Source of the DNA: Burkholderiales bacterium
GTDB lineage: Bacteria; Pseudomonadota; Gammaproteobacteria; Burkholderiales; Burkholderiaceae_A
DNA length: 9,711 nt
Assembly (NCBI GenBank): GCA_030834045.1
Contig: JAURFZ010000047.1
Span: 1-9,711 of the forward strand
Direction: 5' to 3'
The number at the start of each line of letters is the position of its first letter. Positions within the stretch are counted from its first letter, which is position 1. The notes below the pieces were generated by a model. The model was not told the DNA's origin, searched no databases, and saw only the letters and a list, made by a program, of their open reading frames with translations. Shown here in pieces: positions 1-7,137 of the stretch. The translations under genes and the position numbers were made by a program.

Positions 1-773
1 TGCTCCAAGGGTTTTAAGTCGTTCTGTCTGCGTATTGCAAAGTAGTCCGGTACCCATCCACGGGCTTTCAGCTCGGCCTGAGCCTCGCCTTGGAGATGGG
101 CAATTCCCTCAAGGCTAAGCGACTGATCAGCCAGCATCTGGCGAAGCTGATTAGCAGTCTGTGTAAGACACCGGTAAAGCCAAGGAGCCTCTTCTCGTTG
201 CTCTGCAGAGAGGTACTGGTTGCGCGACGAGAGGGCGAGGCCATCCTCATCGCGAATGGTGGGGCCAGAGACGATGGTCGTGGGCAAGGCAAACTGCTGG
301 CACATGCGCCGAATAATCATCTGTTGCTGATAATCCTTTTTGCCAAAGACCGCCACTTGGGGGCTCACGCAGTGAAAAAGCTTCAGGACAACGGTTGTGA
401 CACCCACAAAAAACCCCGGGCGAAACTCACCTTCAAGAATGTCGCCTAGGTTCTCCGGCGGATGGACCCGAAACTCTTGAGGCTCGGGATAAAGCTCCTT
501 CTCATCGGGTGCAAAGAGAACATACACGCCCTCGGCCTCAAGCTTTTTCGCATCCTCTTGTAGGGTTCGCGGGTAGCGGTCGAAGTCCTCATGGGGTGCG
601 AATTGGAGTCGGTTAACAAAAATAGAGGCGACCACGGGGTCCCCATTTTTAGCTGCAACACGCATGAGTGACAAATGACCCTCATGCAGATTGCCCATGG
701 TGGGAACGAAGGCGGTGCGCAGCTGGCCTCGAAGCTGGGCGCGCAGTTCGGCGATGGTGTGAACAATCTTCAT
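1..773 (-). CDS. panC: Pantothenate synthetase PanC (3' end cut by window edge)
   Basis: Joins pantoate and beta-alanine using ATP, the last step of vitamin B5 synthesis, in the cytoplasm. The frame is open from ATG at 773 to the left edge, giving 257 residues; the family is usually about 280, so roughly the last 25 are missing. Visible hallmarks: the N-terminal strand and nucleotide-binding HxGH-type motif TMGNLHEGH (residues 25-33), FVNRLQF (52-58), RPGFF (118-122), GKKDYQQ (144-150), the SSRN motif (182-185) and the C-terminal GWVPDYFAIRR (239-249). The ATG follows the upstream kinase's TAG stop with no base between, and I see no clear Shine-Dalgarno sequence, so translation probably depends on the upstream ribosome. 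Last visible gene of the minus-strand run. Family assignment is secure from the motifs; the end is not seen. Confidence 0.96.
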   Translation of the reverse strand, partial: MKIVHTIAELRAQLRGQLRTAFVPTMGNLHEGHLSLMRVAAKNGDPVVASIFVNRLQFAPHEDFDRYPRTLQEDAKKLEAEGVYVLFAPDEKELYPEPQEFRVHPPENLGDILEGEFRPGFFVGVTTVVLKLFHCVSPQVAVFGKKDYQQQMIIRRMCQQFALPTTIVSGPTIRDEDGLALSSRNQYLSAEQREEAPWLYRCLTQTANQLRQMLADQSLSLEGIAHLQGEAQAELKARGWVPDYFAIRRQNDLKPLE

Positions 774-1424
774 CTAGACATTCAAATTGAAATAGGTGCG
801 ACGGCCGCGCAGCTGAACAATCTGCTGCACCAAGGCCTCAAAGTCATCTTCCCGGTCAATGGGGTTGAGTGCGGCCGTGTTCACGATAAGCAAGGGGGCA
901 TCCTCGTAGCGATGAAAGAAGTCGGTATAAGCCTCGGACAACTCCCGCAGATAGTCATGGGACATGCCCTGCTCCATGGGGATGCCCCGCTGGGAAATGC
1001 GATTCACCAACTGCTCGGCAGATGCCTGCAGAACAATTACAAGATCGGGAGTGGGGGCCTGAGGTCGAAGCGATTCATAGATGGTCTGGTACAAGGCGAG
1101 CTCGTCGTCCGACAGAGTGAGGCGCGCAAAGAGAGGGTCCTTCTCAAGCATAAAGTCAGACACCATGAACTCATTGAAGAGGTCACGCTGGGAGACTTCG
1201 CGTAGCTGATCAATACGTTGAAATAAAAAAAACAACTGCGTGGGAAAGGCGAAGCGAGCGCTGTCTCGGTAAAACCGCGACAAAAACGGGTTGGCCTCGG
1301 GGGCCTCAAGCAAGGGGCGATAGCCAAACCGCTCTGCAAACTTCAGTGCCAGGCTGCTCTTGCCTACCCCAATGGGTCCCTCAAAGACAATCGAGCGAAA
1401 GCGCTGGCACCAGTCGGGCCTCAT
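774..1424 (-). CDS. Deoxynucleoside kinase (deoxyadenosine/deoxyguanosine kinase family)
   Basis: Probably phosphorylates a deoxynucleoside to its 5'-monophosphate in a salvage pathway; the preferred base cannot be read from sequence. 216 residues, normal for the bacterial dNK family. The P-loop is GPIGVGKSS (residues 16-24), followed by LLEAPEANPFL (38-48), the FFLFQR helix (65-70), the SDFMLEKDPLFA block (89-100) typical of bacterial dAK/dGK proteins, the strand DLVIVLQAS (127-135) and the lid-like RISQRGIPMEQG (142-153). The ATG overlaps the folK stop (ATGA, 1421-1424) and the TAG stop abuts the panC ATG, so it sits inside a coupled vitamin-gene run. This neighbourhood (folK-kinase-panC) is familiar in Burkholderiales. 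Family is confident; calling it specifically dGK or dAK would be inference. Confidence 0.9.
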   Translation of the reverse strand: MRPDWCQRFRSIVFEGPIGVGKSSLALKFAERFGYRPLLEAPEANPFLSRFYRDSARFAFPTQLFFLFQRIDQLREVSQRDLFNEFMVSDFMLEKDPLFARLTLSDDELALYQTIYESLRPQAPTPDLVIVLQASAEQLVNRISQRGIPMEQGMSHDYLRELSEAYTDFFHRYEDAPLLIVNTAALNPIDREDDFEALVQQIVQLRGRRTYFNLNV

Positions 1425-1990
1425 GCCGCCCTCTCCATGGGGTCGATGGGCTCGGCAACGGGCTGGCTATCGTTTCGCGCTGCCTCAGGCAGCAGCAGCC
1501 AAAGGTCCTCAAGGCAACAGGGCTCTCCCGTAAGGGGGTGGGGAAGTGTTAAGCGCCCGCCAAGCCACGGATCAAGATCAAGAAGAGGGCCCAACACAAA
1601 GCCGCGTCTGCAGGCACGGGGATGCGGCAGAGAAAGCCTTGGGCTGTTCACAGCCGTACCCTCCATCCAAATTAGATCGAGGTCAAGCGTACGCGCAGCA
1701 GCCCGCGCATGGCTGGGCTTTGGCCCACGGACACGGCCCCACTTGTTCTCCAGGGCAAGAAGCATCTCGAGCAGTGGCAGCGGTTCAAGCGACGTTTCAA
1801 CCAGACTGCAGGCGTTAAAGAACATTGGCCCCTCGGCCATAACCGGTGCCGAACGCCAAAGTCTTGAACTGGCAAGAACCCGGCTGCTCTCAAGCCCTTG
1901 AAGTTCCTTCATAACCAGCTGCAGGGTGGTCTGTGCCGGACTATCTGCAAAAGGAAGGTTGGCCCCAAGGGCAAGAACAGCAAGCCTCAT
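1421..1990 (-). CDS. folK: 6-hydroxymethyl-7,8-dihydropterin pyrophosphokinase (HPPK)
   Basis: Transfers pyrophosphate from ATP to hydroxymethyl-dihydropterin, the step before dihydropteroate synthase in folate synthesis. 189 residues, slightly longer than the E. coli enzyme. Motifs: LGANL (residues 8-12), SRLWRSAPV (42-50), GPMFFNAC (54-61), the metal-binding RTLDLDLI (100-107, with D103 and D105 matching E. coli D95/D97) and LPHPR (121-125). Odd point: the residues before RTLDLD are RAAA, where E. coli has RWGP and many beta-proteobacteria, as I recall, have NAP, so the usual Pro is absent. The ATG (1990) overlaps the pcnB TGA by ATGA and the stop overlaps the kinase ATG the same way. Start is also supported by the family N-terminus (a short strand running straight into LGANL). 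Confidence 0.95.
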   Translation of the reverse strand: MRLAVLALGANLPFADSPAQTTLQLVMKELQGLESSRVLASSRLWRSAPVMAEGPMFFNACSLVETSLEPLPLLEMLLALENKWGRVRGPKPSHARAAARTLDLDLIWMEGTAVNSPRLSLPHPRACRRGFVLGPLLDLDPWLGGRLTLPHPLTGEPCCLEDLWLLLPEAARNDSQPVAEPIDPMERAA

Positions 1991-3492
1991 GGCTCGGCGC
2001 CTCCAGTGCCCCCATCGCCCTCGGCTCCGCCCTGTGCCTGACCTGCAGACCTGGATCTGCGTCGGCGCCGGGGACGCCCAGATTTTTCCTGCACATCAGC
2101 GGTGGCAGAGCCGTCGAGCGACTCTGTCTGTTCGGGTGCGTCGGATTCAGACCGGGAGGAACGCGGGCTCACACGACGCGCACTGGTTTTGTGAACAAGC
2201 TCGGCGCGGTGCTCTTCCCCTTCAGCCTCAAGAAACTCGGTCCACCAGGCGCCAAGTCCCTCGGGCGCCTGGCCCACGGCCTCGCGAAGTAGAAGAAAGT
2301 CGTAGCCCGCCCGAAAGCGAAGATGACTGAGTAGCCGAAAGGGCGCCTGGCCGTTGCGTTTCTCGAACCGGGGCTGAAGCATCCAGATCTCGCGCAGATC
2401 GGCGACTACTCGTTTTTGAATGGAGAGCCGATCAAGCTGCTGATCGATGACCTGGTCAATGGCCTCATGCAGGGCAGGAACGGCCTTACTGCCCTGGGCC
2501 TCAAGCTGCTTCCAGTGTCGGTAGACGGGGCACCAAAGAAGGCTTGCGAACAAGAAGCCCACCGAGATGGGCTTGCCCTGCTGAACCCGTTGGTCGGTGC
2601 GCTCAAGGGCAAGCTTGACGAAAGAAAGGGCCTGCTGCTTTTCCTTCTCACTGCCCTCGGGCTCGAGGACCATGTCAACAAGAGGCAGGCAGCCATGATG
2701 CAGACCATAGCGACGCAGTTGTTGCAGCCCTAAGAAGGCCTGACCGGACTGCAAGAGCTTAATCATTTCGTCAAAGAGCCTTGCCTGGGGCACGTTCAGA
2801 ATGAGGTCGGCCAGATCGGCAATGGGCTCGGTGGTCTTTGACTCGAGGTCAAACTGAAGCTTGGCAGCAAATCGCACGACCCGAAGCATACGCACGGGGT
2901 CCTCCCTGTAGCGACGATCGGGCTGACCAATAATTCGAATACGACGCGCCTGCAGGTCTTCCACCCCATGGTGATAATCCAGAACCGTGTCGCTTAATGG
3001 GTCGTAGTAGAGGGCATTGATGCTTAAGTCGCGACGGGCTGCGTCTTCGTGCTGCTCGCCAAAGGTGTTGTCTCGTAACACCCGGCCATGGGCATCGGTC
3101 TCGTGGTCCTCGCCTGCTGCCGCCCGAAAGGTTGAGACCTCAATGGTCTCGGGCCCGAAGAGGACATGCACGAGACGAAAACGTTTTCCAATCATTCGTG
3201 CACGGCGAAAAATATGCTGAACGTCCTCGGGTGTCGCATCGGTGGCAACATCAAAGTCCTTCGGCCGAAGTCCAAGCATGAGATCGCGCACGGCTCCCCC
3301 CACAACAAAGGCCTTGTAGCCCGCCTGCTGCAGGCCCTCCACCGTTCGAATCGCCCCCGAAGAAACGAGCCTGCGGTCAATACCGATCTGCGAGGCCTTG
3401 TGGATTTTGGGGTCATGACCGCGGGCATTGCCCCGGCCGTGGGCATGCCCAGGGGCAAACCTTGCAAGGGAGCGGAGGAGTTTACGAATCAC
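1987..3492 (-). CDS. pcnB: Poly(A) polymerase I
   Basis: Adds 3' poly(A) tails that mark RNAs for decay. Start chosen as GTG at 3492, giving about 501 residues beginning MIRKLLRSLAR, as in beta-proteobacterial PcnB; an upstream ATG at 3630 would overlap the phosphatase gene by over 120 bases and adds no recognisable sequence. Class II nucleotidyltransferase core: VVGGAVRDLMLG (residues 63-74), catalytic DFD (79-81), the third acidic strand IEVSTFR (117-123), RRD..INAL (153-160) and YREDPVRMLRVVRFAAKL. The long C-terminal region ends in an arginine-rich tail (five consecutive Arg at about 475-479) followed by a Gly/Ala/Glu-rich end, the type of tail that separates PcnB from CCA-adding enzymes and may contact RNA. 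There are 13 bases between the phosphatase stop and the GTG, with only a weak Shine-Dalgarno match. The stop overlaps folK. Confidence 0.94.
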   Translation of the reverse strand: MIRKLLRSLARFAPGHAHGRGNARGHDPKIHKASQIGIDRRLVSSGAIRTVEGLQQAGYKAFVVGGAVRDLMLGLRPKDFDVATDATPEDVQHIFRRARMIGKRFRLVHVLFGPETIEVSTFRAAAGEDHETDAHGRVLRDNTFGEQHEDAARRDLSINALYYDPLSDTVLDYHHGVEDLQARRIRIIGQPDRRYREDPVRMLRVVRFAAKLQFDLESKTTEPIADLADLILNVPQARLFDEMIKLLQSGQAFLGLQQLRRYGLHHGCLPLVDMVLEPEGSEKEKQQALSFVKLALERTDQRVQQGKPISVGFLFASLLWCPVYRHWKQLEAQGSKAVPALHEAIDQVIDQQLDRLSIQKRVVADLREIWMLQPRFEKRNGQAPFRLLSHLRFRAGYDFLLLREAVGQAPEGLGAWWTEFLEAEGEEHRAELVHKTSARRVSPRSSRSESDAPEQTESLDGSATADVQEKSGRPRRRRRSRSAGQAQGGAEGDGGTGGAEP

Positions 3493-3505
3493 GAGGCTAA
3501 GAGTA

Positions 3506-4213
3506 TCAAGCCTCTGGGGATTTGAAGAGATCAAGAATGGGCCAGCCCTGGGCTTTGGCATGGGCCCGAAGTCGTTCATCGGGGTTGGTTGCAACCGGAT
3601 GGCTGACCCGGGCAAGCAAGGGCAGGTCATTCATGGAGTCGCTGTAAAACCAGGACACCTCGAAGTCCTCTAGCCCAAGGTCTTTCAACGCAAGCCACTG
3701 GGCCACTCGGGTCACTTTGCCCTCTCGAAAGCTTGGCAGTCCCTTGTGCCTGCCGGTGAACTCACCCTTGGCATCGGTCTCCACCTCTGTGGCAATGAGC
3801 TGGTCAATACCAAAAGCCTGGGCGATGGGTCGGGTAATAAAATCGTTGGTGGCCGTGACGACCGCGCAGAGGCTTCCCTCGTCCTGATGCCTGCGCACCA
3901 GTGCCCGCGCCGTATCAAGCACCTGGGGAAAGATGACGCGTTGAAGGAAATCGTCGCGCCAGGCCTCAAGCTGATGCCGGGGATGCTCGGCAAGCGGGCC
4001 AAGCTGAAAGGCCAGAAAGGCGTCAATATCAAGAACACCCGCCTTGTACTGCTCGTAGAACTCGTCATTTCGGCGCCTATGCCATTGCGGGTCAACCAGC
4101 CCCAGCCTGGCAAGCTCATTGGCCCAACTGACATCGCTGTCGATGGGCAGGAGTGTGTGATCAAGGTCAAAAAGGGCAAGCTGCAAGGGCGGCGAAGAGT
4201 TAGACAGAGGCAT
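3506..4213 (-). CDS. HAD-IB family phosphatase (SerB-like), substrate unknown
   Basis: Predicted cytoplasmic phosphomonoesterase of the haloacid dehalogenase superfamily, subfamily IB. 235 residues from ATG 4213. Motif I is LFDLDHT (residues 14-20; nucleophile D16, acid D18), motif II VVTAT (118-122), motif III lysine in REGK (K166), motif IV FYSDSMNDLPLL (189-200; D192, D196). The long cap after motif I (about 25-105) matches the conserved betaproteobacterial 'HAD-IB' protein found next to pcnB, which has no settled substrate. Start: an alternative start at 4258 reads back into hda and gives a non-conserved extension; ATG 4213 sits just before the family N-terminus, has GGAAGG about 11 bases upstream and overlaps hda by 14 bases. 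SerB itself is possible, but the cap sequence argues for the separate family. Confidence 0.88.
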   Translation of the reverse strand: MPLSNSSPPLQLALFDLDHTLLPIDSDVSWANELARLGLVDPQWHRRRNDEFYEQYKAGVLDIDAFLAFQLGPLAEHPRHQLEAWRDDFLQRVIFPQVLDTARALVRRHQDEGSLCAVVTATNDFITRPIAQAFGIDQLIATEVETDAKGEFTGRHKGLPSFREGKVTRVAQWLALKDLGLEDFEVSWFYSDSMNDLPLLARVSHPVATNPDERLRAHAKAQGWPILDLFKSPEA

Positions 4214-4991
4214 TTTTAATAGGCCCTTCCAGAAGGCTCCGTATAAGGTTAAGCCCAATTGGTTTTTTCAAAGCCAGGGCTCGGGCATCAGCCGCATCCA
4301 TTAAGGCCGTGAGGCGGTCAAGTCCTCGGGGAAGGCGCTCGAGCATGAATCGGAAGAGGCTGTCGTAGTCGGATCGGCTGGGCTGGTTCATCCATCCCAG
4401 CTCAAAGGCACGGTTGCGCAAGGCCTGAAGCTTTTCAGAATCGGAGAGCTCTTGGAGTTCAAAAATAAGACCCTGGCCAAGCCGCGTTCGCAGGTCTTCC
4501 CGCATCAGAAGGCTTTGTAAGGGCGGACAGTCAGCAGTCACTACAAGCCTTTCATGGGTCTCCGTACTGCGAACAAAAAGCTTAAAGAGGGCCGCCTCAA
4601 GCCTTTCGCTCTCAACGGCCTTGTGAAGGTTATCAAGCAGCCAAGTCTTTGCCCGTGCCTGGTCCAAGAGCTGTATAAAGGCAAGCCCCTCGTCGCTGTC
4701 CTCAAGGTCCACGTAATGGCAGGCCGCAGACGCTTGCGCCCAGGCCTGTGTCCAGAAGCTTTTCCCCGAACCCGGCGGCCCCCAGAGGTAAAGGCTTGTG
4801 GCCGCAAGACCCCCATCAAGGCCAGAGCCCCCCTGGCAGGCCTTTGCAACGACCATGGGCTGCTTGGGCTGACAAAAACGCTCAAGCCAGAGCAAGGCCT
4901 CTGCGTTGGCTCCGGTGACCCCGCGGTCAAGCGAGGGCTGCGGGGCGGACATTAGCGCAAGGGGCTGCTGGGATAGAAGGTCGTCTGCCAT
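4200..4991 (-). CDS. hda: DnaA regulatory inactivator Hda
   Basis: AAA+ protein that, bound to the DNA-loaded sliding clamp, stimulates ATP hydrolysis by DnaA and so limits re-initiation. 263 residues. Residues 8-13 (QQPLAL) fit the N-terminal clamp-binding hexapeptide (QLxLxL type), with Q instead of L at position 2. Then SLDRGVTGANAEAL (20-33), Walker A GPPGSGKS (71-78), Walker B LLDN (118-121), the arginine-finger segment LRTRLGQG (167-174) and a sensor II helix LPRGLDRLTALMDAAD (220-235). There is no DNA-binding domain IV, which excludes DnaA. About 15 extra residues lie between the first helix and Walker A compared with the Hda proteins I know. First gene of the minus-strand run; its start lies 27 bases from the divergent purM start. 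Confidence 0.93.
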   Translation of the reverse strand: MADDLLSQQPLALMSAPQPSLDRGVTGANAEALLWLERFCQPKQPMVVAKACQGGSGLDGGLAATSLYLWGPPGSGKSFWTQAWAQASAACHYVDLEDSDEGLAFIQLLDQARAKTWLLDNLHKAVESERLEAALFKLFVRSTETHERLVVTADCPPLQSLLMREDLRTRLGQGLIFELQELSDSEKLQALRNRAFELGWMNQPSRSDYDSLFRFMLERLPRGLDRLTALMDAADARALALKKPIGLNLIRSLLEGPIKNASV

Positions 4992-5018
4992 AGAATGGTC
5001 ATTTTCAGGTGCATTGCC
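4992..5018. promoter_or_regulatory. 27-base divergent interval between hda and purM
   Basis: Both genes read outward from this interval, which is too short to hold two complete sigma-70 promoters, so at least one promoter must lie inside the opposite gene. On the plus strand TAGAAT (4991-4996) resembles a -10 box, but I see no good -35 hexamer 17 bases upstream. A short AGG (5006-5008) precedes the purM ATG at 5019. No clear operator palindrome is visible. Confidence 0.3.
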
Positions 5019-6104
5019 ATGAACGCCAAATCAACAGCTCTGAGCTACAAAGAAGCCGGTGTCGACATCGAGGCGGGTGACGCCCTCGTTGACCGTATCA
5101 AGCCTCTTGCCAAGGCCACACTACGGCCTGAGGTGCTTGCTGGCATTGGTGGCTTTGGAGCGCTTTTTGAAATGCCCAAGGGCTACAAGGAGCCTGTGCT
5201 TGTCTCGGGCACCGATGGGGTGGGCACCAAGCTTAAGCTTGCCTTCGCACTGAATCGGCACGACACCATTGGCATTGACCTGGTGGGCATGAGCGTTAAC
5301 GACATCCTGGTGCAGGGTGCTGAACCCCTGTTCTTTCTCGATTACTTTGCAACGGGCCGGCTCTCGGTCGACACGGGAGCATCGGTGGTGGCAGGGATTG
5401 CCAAGGGCTGCGAGATGGCGGGCTGCGCGCTTATTGGGGGCGAAACCGCCGAGATGCCCGGTATGTATGCCGAGGGTGAGTACGACCTTGCGGGCTTTGC
5501 AGTTGGCGTGGTTGAAAAGGCTCAGATGCTCACTGGCAAGCGGGTTCAGTCGGGGGACCGCGTGCTTGGCCTTGCCTCCAGTGGCTTTCATAGCAACGGT
5601 TATTCCTTGGTTCGGGCCGTCTTGGAAAAGGTGCTTGGAGAGATTTCACCAAAAAGCCTGGCGGGGGTTGAGCTGCCCTGCAGCTGGTCGCTTGATGAGA
5701 CCCGGCCCCTTTCCGACCTGCTCTTGGCGCCTACCCGTATCTATGTCAAGCCTGTGCTTGAAGCGCTGCGTACGCACCAGTCAGCCATTCACGCCATGGC
5801 CCACATCACGGGTGGCGGCCTGGTTGGTAATGTTCCGCGGGTTCTGCCCAAGGGCCTTAAGGCAGCGCTCAAGGCGGGTTCCTGGCCGATGCCTTCGGTT
5901 ATGCACTGGGTGCAAGACCAGGGCGGCATTGAGACCGATGAAATGCACAGGGTCTTCAATGCGGGCATTGGCATGGTGCTGGTGGTGGCCGCTGAGCAGG
6001 CCGAGGTCATTGCGGCAACCCTTACCGCGGCCGGCGAGCGGGTCTATGCCATGGGTGAAATAACAGCGCAGTCGGCCGGCGAGCCCGCCACCATTATTCG
6101 TTAA
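5019..6104 (+). CDS. purM: Phosphoribosylformylglycinamidine cyclo-ligase (AIR synthetase)
   Basis: Closes the imidazole ring: FGAM plus ATP to AIR in de novo purine synthesis. 361 residues from ATG 5019. Recognisable blocks in order: LSYKEAGVDIEAGDALV near the N-terminus, GIGGFGALFEMP, the ATP/substrate segment VSGTDGVGTKLKLAF, DLVGMSVNDILVQGAEPLFFLDYFA, ALIGGETAEMPGMY, DLAGFAVG, LGLASSGFHSNGYSLVR, HITGGGLVGNVPRVLP and FNAGIGMVLVV near the C-terminus. An in-frame ATG at 4995 would leave only 3 bases to the hda start and adds eight residues (MVIFRCIA) that do not match the family, so 5019 is preferred. Single-gene transcription unit diverging from hda and converging on xerD with 14 bases between stops; in that gap I see no hairpin with a T-run. 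Confidence 0.97.
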   Translation: MNAKSTALSYKEAGVDIEAGDALVDRIKPLAKATLRPEVLAGIGGFGALFEMPKGYKEPVLVSGTDGVGTKLKLAFALNRHDTIGIDLVGMSVNDILVQGAEPLFFLDYFATGRLSVDTGASVVAGIAKGCEMAGCALIGGETAEMPGMYAEGEYDLAGFAVGVVEKAQMLTGKRVQSGDRVLGLASSGFHSNGYSLVRAVLEKVLGEISPKSLAGVELPCSWSLDETRPLSDLLLAPTRIYVKPVLEALRTHQSAIHAMAHITGGGLVGNVPRVLPKGLKAALKAGSWPMPSVMHWVQDQGGIETDEMHRVFNAGIGMVLVVAAEQAEVIAATLTAAGERVYAMGEITAQSAGEPATIIR

Positions 6105-6118
6105 TTCGCAAGATCGTT

Positions 6119-7039
6119 TTAGCCTCGCGGATGATGCTGGGCATGCAAAACCTTCAGCCTTGCCTGAGCAACATGGGTGTAAATCTGCGTGGTTGAGATG
6201 TCAGAGTGGCCCAAGAGCATCTGCACCACCCGAAGGTCGGCGCCATGATTAAGCAGATGACTTGCAAAGGCATGGCGCAGGGCATGGGGTGATAAGGCAA
6301 TGCTAAGGCCTGCCTGCTGGGTGTAGCGTTTTATGAGCATCCAGAAATACTGGCGGCTCATCGCCTCGCCCCGCTCGGTCACAAAAACCATCTCAGACAT
6401 CCTGCCCCTTAGAATCAAGGCGCGCGGCCCCTTAAGATAGGTCGATAGCCAATGCCCTGCCTCATCCCCAAAGGGCACAAGCCGGTCCTTATTCCCTTTT
6501 CCTGTGACTCGAAGGATGCCTTCGGTCAGGCTTAGCCGTGAAAGGCTTAGACCAATAAGTTCGGAGACACGCAGCCCGGTGGCATAGAGCAGTTCAAGCA
6601 TGGCCTTATCACGAAGGGCGAGCGCGGCCTCTGGATTCTTCAGAAGGGGTGCTGCTAAGAGCGCCTCAATCTGGTCTTCTGCGGCGGTCAGCGGCAGCCT
6701 GCGGGCCTGACGGGCTGCCTTTAGGCATGCCGTGGGGTCGTCGGCACGCCGTCCTTCGCGAACCAGCCAGCCGTAGAACCGACGAAAGCATGACAGCCTG
6801 CGATTGCTGGTAGCCGGCCGCACCTTACGAAAGCTTGCAGCAAGAAAGCTCTGCAGCGCCGCCTCACTTAGGGCCTCGATGGCACGGCAGTCGTCTCCAA
6901 GGTCATGGGTCGAATCGGCAGCCCATGCAGCAAGCTGATGAAGGTCGCGCCGATAGGCCTGAAGACTGTTGGCTGAAAGCCCCTCTTCGAGCAAAAGGGC
7001 ATGGCAGAAGGCCTCGATGGGCTCGATGGACGGCATCAT
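6119..7039 (-). CDS. xerD: Tyrosine recombinase XerD
   Basis: Site-specific recombinase that with XerC resolves chromosome dimers at dif. 306 residues from ATG 7039. N-terminal SAM-like core-binding domain (about 4-95), then the catalytic domain with the full active-site set: R157 in ATGLRVSEL, K181 in TGKGNKDRLVP, H252 and R255 in SPHALRHAFASHLL, H278 in LGHSDIS and Tyr287 in TTQIYTHV. The spacing and the extended LEEGLSANSLQAYRRDL N-terminus fit XerD better than XerC or an integron or phage integrase. Start choice: ATG 7039 has GAGGG seven bases upstream; TTG 7045 and ATG 7036 are the alternatives. The ATG overlaps, as ATGA, the stop of a small upstream reading frame (7036-7137). Lies downstream of queG on the same strand, probably co-transcribed. 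Confidence 0.94.
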   Translation of the reverse strand: MMPSIEPIEAFCHALLLEEGLSANSLQAYRRDLHQLAAWAADSTHDLGDDCRAIEALSEAALQSFLAASFRKVRPATSNRRLSCFRRFYGWLVREGRRADDPTACLKAARQARRLPLTAAEDQIEALLAAPLLKNPEAALALRDKAMLELLYATGLRVSELIGLSLSRLSLTEGILRVTGKGNKDRLVPFGDEAGHWLSTYLKGPRALILRGRMSEMVFVTERGEAMSRQYFWMLIKRYTQQAGLSIALSPHALRHAFASHLLNHGADLRVVQMLLGHSDISTTQIYTHVAQARLKVLHAQHHPRG

Positions 7040-7137
7040 GAGCAAGCCCTCATGAGTAAGGGCATGAGTAAGTCCTCACGCAACCGGGTGCGCAACCTCG
7101 TCTGTAACCTCGTCTGTAACTTCGTACCTAATTTCAT
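7036..7137 (-). CDS. Possible small gene: 33-residue basic peptide with four-residue repeats
   Basis: I do not recognise a family. The frame starts at ATG 7137, 7 bases after the queG stop, and ends in TGA 7038-7036, which overlaps the xerD ATG as ATGA. It is the only minus-strand frame open across the whole repeat array. The peptide is built of tetrads with Leu second: KLGT, KLQT, RLQT, RLRT, RLRE, then DLLM, PLLM and a last RACS. Over the first 20 residues polar/basic and Leu/Thr residues alternate, a pattern suited to an amphipathic strand. Adjacent units at 7112-7077 differ mostly by silent or conservative changes; for instance two consecutive units both read T-R-L-R with three silent differences. 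Against it: no good Shine-Dalgarno, and Leu TTA and Arg AGG are much more frequent here than in neighbours. An in-frame ATG at 7155 would add MRNSLG and another tetrad. Confidence 0.4.
   Translation of the reverse strand: MKLGTKLQTRLQTRLRTRLREDLLMPLLMRACS

Noticed and set aside
675..1205. Plus-strand open frame of 176 codons opposite the deoxynucleoside kinase
   Set aside because: Antisense shadow of a clear dNK gene with full motifs; its translation shows no recognisable domain.
3493..3630. Upstream ATG extension of pcnB (start at 3630)
   Set aside because: It lies inside the phosphatase coding sequence, adds 46 residues with no PcnB similarity, and the family N-terminus (MIRKLLRSL) begins at the GTG 3492.
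3746..4219. Plus-strand open frame of 157 codons opposite the HAD phosphatase
   Set aside because: Antisense shadow; the minus-strand frame carries all four HAD motifs.
5317..6063. 248-codon frame overlapping purM on the same strand
   Set aside because: Out-of-frame shadow within a fully conserved PurM; Arg/Ser/Pro/Trp-rich composition is typical of a frame-shifted GC-rich gene.
6105..6118. Possible bidirectional terminator between purM and xerD
   Set aside because: Only 14 bases separate the stops and I found no stem followed by a T-run; the TTTT at 6117-6120 lacks a preceding hairpin.
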